This document shows positions 60,498 through 64,000 of a DNA stretch of 64,000 nucleotides, in pieces (within the stretch, counting starts at the first letter, position 1; every line of letters begins with the position of its first letter). Origin of the DNA: Gemmataceae bacterium (GTDB lineage: Bacteria; Planctomycetota; Planctomycetia; Gemmatales; Gemmataceae); the NCBI GenBank assembly GCA_009692065.1, contig SHZY01000002.1, positions 24,536 to 88,535 of the forward strand. Direction: 5' to 3'. The notes under the pieces are model-generated. The model did no database searches. It had not been told where the DNA came from and was given only the letters and a program-made list of their open reading frames with translations. The position numbers and the translations under genes are program-made.

Positions 60498-61652
60498 ATG
60501 TCCGAATCATTCAAATACGTGATCGACGCGGCAGTCGCGGCCGCGCTGTTCGTGGCTCTGTCGCTGGTCTTCGCGGTCGATTTGTTCTTGTCCCGCGCCT
60601 CGGGCCCCGGCGAGAACACGCTCAAGGGGGTTACCGTCAGCGAGGAGAAGGGCAAGAAGGGTGATCGGCTTCGGCTCGCCGTCACGCCGACGGCAAGATT
60701 CACCAACACCAAGTCGAAGCAAGATGAGCCCTGGGACGACATGGGCAAGCTTCTCAAGGGCCTTGGCGATGGTTACAAGTTCCACGAGATCACCGAGAAA
60801 CAAATCCTGGCCAAGCAGAAAAAGCTCAGTGACTACGACGTGCTCTTTCTCACCTGCGCCGGCGGCGGCGAGCAACTCAAGGACGAGTTGCGTGAATTCG
60901 TCGCCAACGGCGGCGTGCTGTACGCTTCGGACTGGCGCTATGATGCCGTCGCGATGGCCTTTCCAGAAATGGTCGAGGACAAGCTGCGCGATTCCGGCGC
61001 CAAGCAGGATTTCAACGCTCAGGTCGTCGATCCGGCCTTGCGTGACGTGATCGGCGACTCCATCCATCTGAAATTTGACATGCCGGAATGGAAGACCGCG
61101 GCCTTCGGCGGACCTCGCGTCAAGACGCTGATCAAGGGGCGCTACGAGATCGACCGAAAGAAAGGCGAGTTCGCCGTCGCTCCGCTGATGGTGAAGTTCA
61201 CCTTCAACAAGGGCACCGTCATCTTCACGTCGTTTCACAACGAAAAGCAGAATTCCCTGGACCTAGAGCGACTGCTCCAGTATCTCGTCTTCACCCTGGT
61301 GATGGCGGGCGTCGATGCGGACATCAACGCCAAGATGGATCAAGGCGGCTTCACCCCGCAGCGTTCCAACCTGCTGAGTTCGCCCAAGAAAAACCAGGCC
61401 ACCAAGCCCAAGGAATACCAGAACGCCAAGGAATGCACCCTGCGCTTCGCACTCGGCTTCCGCGGCGATGACGCCAAGCTGCGCTTCAACATCAAATCGC
61501 CCGACGGCAAGCAATACACCCACGATGCGGCGGGCACCGTCGTGCTGGAAGTGGCCTACGCCGCGGCGGGAACCTGGACCTACACCGTTACCTCGCTCGA
61601 ATTGCCGCACGAGAACTTCGCGTTCACGGTGACGGTGGGCGAGAAGAAGTGA
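60498..61652 (+). CDS. Membrane-anchored protein with glutamine-amidotransferase-like domain
   Basis: 384 aa from ATG 60498 (AGAGGAG upstream). N-terminal anchor helix (YVIDAAVAAALFVALSLVFA). The middle resembles a class-1 GATase/ThuA-like fold: LSDYDVLFLTCAGGGEQLKD, REFVANGGVLYASDWRYDAV, FNKGTVIFTSFHNEKQNSLD. No canonical catalytic Cys in the GxCxG position is visible, so it may be a non-enzymatic relative. The C-terminus (LRFALGFRGDDAKLRFNIKS, AAAGTWTYTVTSLELP) resembles a beta-sandwich. Follows the FHA gene across a palindrome; function unknown. Confidence 0.6.
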   Translation: MSESFKYVIDAAVAAALFVALSLVFAVDLFLSRASGPGENTLKGVTVSEEKGKKGDRLRLAVTPTARFTNTKSKQDEPWDDMGKLLKGLGDGYKFHEITEKQILAKQKKLSDYDVLFLTCAGGGEQLKDELREFVANGGVLYASDWRYDAVAMAFPEMVEDKLRDSGAKQDFNAQVVDPALRDVIGDSIHLKFDMPEWKTAAFGGPRVKTLIKGRYEIDRKKGEFAVAPLMVKFTFNKGTVIFTSFHNEKQNSLDLERLLQYLVFTLVMAGVDADINAKMDQGGFTPQRSNLLSSPKKNQATKPKEYQNAKECTLRFALGFRGDDAKLRFNIKSPDGKQYTHDAAGTVVLEVAYAAAGTWTYTVTSLELPHENFAFTVTVGEKK

Positions 61653-61658
61653 TTGATG

Positions 61659-61717
61659 TCCGAGCCTGAAGCGTAAGCGAAGTGTTAGGTTTTCTTCGCT
61701 TACGCTTCAGGCTCGGA
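61659..61717. repeat. Inverted repeat, TCCGAGCCTGAAGCG family, perfect 24-bp arms
   Basis: Arms 61659-61682 and 61694-61717, 11-nt loop. Starts 6 nt after the plus-strand stop and directly abuts the TAG stop of the convergent MBL gene. Confidence 0.93.
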
Positions 61718-63610
61718 CTAGCGCCCCACATCCACCACCAAAAACGCATCGCTGGGATCGAGCCGTTTCCCCGCGAGCGCCTGCACGATAAACACATGCC
61801 GGCCGGGGCCGATGTCCTTATCCAACGTCAGGGTCACCGCCTGGCGCAGCGTGCCGGTCGGCACTTCCACGTCCCACGACTGATCCTTCGTCAACCCGCG
61901 GCCTTGCAGTGTCACCGTCAGCTTCTCGCGCTGCCCTTGCAGATTCGTGACGACGAGCGTCCCCTGCACCTTTGCCCCCGGTTTCGCCTTCTGAACGAGC
62001 GGCTCGAAGTGGACGCGATGCGGGTTCCAGTCTTGCTGATGATTGCCCGATTCACACAGGGCATCGGCCGCCTTCGCGGAGACCTGGCCCCACTGGACGC
62101 GGCGACGCCAGTCCTCGGCGTTGAACTCGAACGGTCCGCCGTGCTCGGCAAGCACCCATTCCGGCGCGGCGTCGAGCACCTTCTTCGCGCTGGCGGCATA
62201 CAGCGGCGGGAAGCTGCGGTTGAGCCCCATCCAGCCGCCGGAGCCGCTGAACATGTCTTGATGAAAAAAGTTGTCGGCCGTGAAGTAGCAGCGCTTGCCG
62301 TCGATCACCGTCTCGACGCCCATCGTGAACTCGCTCTGACCAGGCAAATGCGTGAAGCGGAAGCGATACTCGCGCCATGTTAGCGTGTCGCCTTCCTTCG
62401 GCGTCTTGTCGAACTTCACGGTCCGAGCGTCGAGGAACGGAGCACGCAACAGGAACGGCTCGGCAATCGGTTTCGCCACGGCGTCGAGGGCCCACACCTG
62501 GAACTTGTCGCGGTCGGGCAAATAATGCACGCCGTCATAGTGATCGAAGTGGGCGTGGCTGAACATCACGACTTCGAGCGGCCCCAGCTTCTGGTCCTTC
62601 TGCAGCTTGGCGAACTGATCGGCGCTGCGCTGGTCCCACGGATCGATCATCAGCGTGACGTTGTCTTTTGACGTCAGCACATAGGTGTTGCCCGTCAGCC
62701 AAATGTGTTCGGACACTTGCGTCCACGGCTTGGAGCCGTTGGACATCGCCTGCTCCTTGGCGAGGAAGCGATACTGCGGTGCATTGCCGAGACGCTGCTT
62801 CGTGAAGCGCTCAAAGCTCCTCAAGAAACCGATCTCCTCGACCGTGGCAAGCGTTTGCTTGAGAGCCGCGTCGATGCTCTTCGTAACGACAGAGCCATGG
62901 GACGGGCAAAGCATATCGGGCTTGACGGCCAACAGCTTGCGCAGCGACTCGGCCGTCGGTTTCAGGCCTGCGTCGGTCCAGTGGTCCCAGTCGGTGGTGT
63001 AAGGGGCCCACAGCTTGCCTGCTGACGCGAAAGCGCCGCCACAGAACACGACGCGCGGCCCATCGCCTTTTCGCGCGATCAGAGCGACATGGGCCAGCGC
63101 ATGGCCCGGCGTGTCGAGCACGTCGATCTTCCAGTCTTCCCATTCGAGAGTCTTGCCATCGACCAGCGAATATTCAATGTTCTCGAAGCCGACGGGAACA
63201 ACCTGGTAGGCGGTGCGCGAGCCGCGCAACGGCAGCGAGTCGCGCCAGTATTTCTCGACCGCCTTGGGATTGAGCCATTCCTCCGCTTTCTTGGGAGCCT
63301 GGAACTTGACGTTCTTCGGCAATTCGCCAAGCCCGGCGCAAACGCCGCGATGGTAGTGCGTGAGCAGGACCCCCTCGATGCGGCGTACGCCGTGCTTGGC
63401 GAGATCGGCGGAGTGCCCCGGCGCGTCGATCAAGAGCACCTTGTCGCCAGCGATCAGCGCGTAGCCGTTGACCGGCCCAGGCGAGCGCAACACGCCCGGT
63501 GCGACTTCGGTCCAGCCCGATTTTGCCTTGTCTTGGTTGGCCCAGCCGAGCCAGGCAGCGGGAACGAGAATGCTGACGCAAAGGAGAGCGCAAAGAAAAC
63601 GCCGACGCAT
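61718..63610 (-). CDS. Exported tandem metallo-beta-lactamase-fold protein
   Basis: 630 aa from ATG 63610 (GAGGTGCCACC upstream). Signal peptide (LCALLCVSILVPAAWLGWA). Two MBL-fold halves: the first (from about 35) has VLLTHYHRGVCAGL, where the HxHxDH motif is reduced (His-x-His kept, Asp-His lost); the second (from about 350) has the intact VVMFSHAHFDHYDGVHYL with HxHxDH, then FTHLPGQSEF and CYFTADNFFHQ, so zinc hydrolase chemistry belongs to the second half. The C-terminal ~120 residues form a beta-domain (GTLVVTNLQGQREKLTVTLQ). Substrate not evident. The stop abuts a palindrome. Confidence 0.85.
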   Translation of the reverse strand: MRRRFLCALLCVSILVPAAWLGWANQDKAKSGWTEVAPGVLRSPGPVNGYALIAGDKVLLIDAPGHSADLAKHGVRRIEGVLLTHYHRGVCAGLGELPKNVKFQAPKKAEEWLNPKAVEKYWRDSLPLRGSRTAYQVVPVGFENIEYSLVDGKTLEWEDWKIDVLDTPGHALAHVALIARKGDGPRVVFCGGAFASAGKLWAPYTTDWDHWTDAGLKPTAESLRKLLAVKPDMLCPSHGSVVTKSIDAALKQTLATVEEIGFLRSFERFTKQRLGNAPQYRFLAKEQAMSNGSKPWTQVSEHIWLTGNTYVLTSKDNVTLMIDPWDQRSADQFAKLQKDQKLGPLEVVMFSHAHFDHYDGVHYLPDRDKFQVWALDAVAKPIAEPFLLRAPFLDARTVKFDKTPKEGDTLTWREYRFRFTHLPGQSEFTMGVETVIDGKRCYFTADNFFHQDMFSGSGGWMGLNRSFPPLYAASAKKVLDAAPEWVLAEHGGPFEFNAEDWRRRVQWGQVSAKAADALCESGNHQQDWNPHRVHFEPLVQKAKPGAKVQGTLVVTNLQGQREKLTVTLQGRGLTKDQSWDVEVPTGTLRQAVTLTLDKDIGPGRHVFIVQALAGKRLDPSDAFLVVDVGR

Positions 63611-63944
63611 GGTGGCACCTCGCGATGAGAAGGGCGCAACCAAGCCATTATCGCGAATGGGATGCGTGGAGGAAAAGGAAATTGTTGTCAAAACCAAACG
63701 AGCCGGAAGCGCCAGCGACGGATGGCATCCCTCGCTGGCGCTTCGGGCTCAGATTTCTTGGCGAATCTGGATTAGGGTGTCCGAGGACACTGGGCCGACG
63801 CCGCCGTGGATCCGGTAGGGCGTTAGTTGCATAGGTTGATCAGTCATCCAATGTAGTGTTTCACCCCAAATGGCACACAGCCTAAAGTAGCCGACCGTCT
63901 CCTCCGGGTGTAGTGAAATCAAGAACCCCCTGGAGGAAAAGACA
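63611..63944. other. 334-bp gap leading into an insertion sequence
   Basis: Holds the palindrome at 63700-63750, a small dyad GTGTCCGAGGACAC at 63777-63790, and probably the left end of the insertion sequence: TGTAGTGTTTCACCCCAAAT starting at about 63852 resembles IS150-group IS3 ends. No gene. Confidence 0.5.
63700..63750. repeat. Inverted repeat, GAGCCGGAAGCGCC family, 19-bp arms
   Basis: GAGCCGGAAGCGCCAGCGA and complement with one mismatch, 13-nt loop; lies upstream of the MBL gene and just outside the insertion sequence. Confidence 0.85.
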
Positions 63945-64000
63945 TGAGCAAGCGACGAAAGTGGTCTGCCGAGGAAAAGCTGCGGATCGTATTGGCGGGC
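63852..64000 (+). mobile_element. Left end of an IS3-family insertion sequence (partial)
   Basis: Tentative left terminal sequence TGTAGTGTTTCACCCCAAAT at 63852, followed by the start of an OrfA-like transposase gene at 63945. The right end lies beyond the window, so family placement and target duplication cannot be checked. Confidence 0.5.
63945..64000 (+). CDS. IS3-family transposase OrfA (partial, runs off the right edge)
   Basis: Starts at ATG 63945, with CTGGAGGAAAAGAC as Shine-Dalgarno. The 18 visible codons, MSKRRKWSAEEKLRIVLA, match the conserved N-terminus of IS3/IS150-type OrfA proteins, whose helix-turn-helix recognises the element ends. Only the first turn of that domain is present in the window. 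Confidence 0.85.

Noticed and set aside
1267..63750. Repeats as a CRISPR array
   Set aside because: They are dispersed inverted repeats of different sequence, with no regular direct repeat-spacer spacing and no cas genes.
1..64000. tRNA or rRNA genes
   Set aside because: No T-loop GGTTCGAATCC-type block with matching acceptor stem was recognised by eye; a tRNAscan run would settle it.

Overview
The window is a GC-rich bacterial chromosome segment (low 60s % by eye), almost certainly from a planctomycete of the Gemmata/Gemmataceae type. The evidence is the set of planctomycete-typical families: a BBP7 beta-barrel protein, DUF1549/DUF1553 and two DUF1501 exported proteins, secreted Gfo/Idh/MocA oxidoreductase, sulfatase, PQQ-type beta-propellers, WD40 protein and an ECF sigma factor next to a very large alpha-2-macroglobulin. 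Assignments come from reading motifs only; no database search was run.

Layout. 0-6.3 kb: envelope proteins (BBP7, OprO/P-like porin, small Cys-rich secreted protein) plus hemW and an exported glutathione peroxidase. 6.6-10.1 kb: a permease with an apparent frameshift, a small membrane protein and an exported coiled-coil protein. 10.2-12.9 kb: leftward operon pxpA-pxpC followed by a 2-hydroxyacid dehydrogenase. 13.1-19.8 kb: a giant exported PQQ-propeller/Rossmann/malectin protein, a MoaD/ThiF pair, a secreted Gfo/Idh/MocA protein and a small exported protein. 19.8-26.1 kb: ECF sigma factor followed by a single protein that fuses an anti-sigma-type zinc finger and membrane anchor to an alpha-2-macroglobulin. 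26.4-32.3 kb: rightward run DUF1549/1553 - DUF1501 - zinc ribbon protein - WD40 - broken alpha/beta hydrolase. 32.3-37.0 kb: two exported TPR-type proteins. 37.06-37.56 kb: rnpB (RNase P RNA). 37.6-48.8 kb: TetR regulator, unknown acidic protein, DUF1501, rdgB, xerC/D recombinase, PQQ propeller, htpG, a SUKH-like protein and a LarA-N-like protein. 49.1-52.4 kb: Rieske oxygenase and a seven-haem cytochrome. 52.7-58.9 kb: small P4-primase-tail-like protein, enolase-superfamily enzyme, csrA, truncated UvrC-like nuclease, sulfatase, pdxA. 59.2-63.6 kb: FHA/zinc ribbon membrane protein, a membrane-anchored GATase-like protein and a tandem metallo-beta-lactamase-fold protein. The window ends inside an IS3-type transposase gene.

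The feature that ordinary gene calling does not explain is the dense set of intergenic inverted repeats. About 32 are listed, from more than ten unrelated sequence families. Most have arms of 16-31 bp that are perfect or nearly perfect, and in several families each arm is itself a palindrome, as in REP/BIME elements. Most begin 0-25 nt after a stop codon. In several places the repeat has replaced the end of a gene: it encodes the C-terminal tail and/or the stop codon of the TPR protein at 33545, the sulfatase at 56294, the unknown protein at 2493, pxpC and rdgB. One copy forms an enlarged helix inside rnpB. A separate family of three hairpins with changing stem sequence but a conserved loop lies 19-29 nt before start codons (29446, 41239, 49108). 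These two sets of elements are the best candidates for undescribed biology here.

No tRNA, rRNA, CRISPR array or prophage was recognised.
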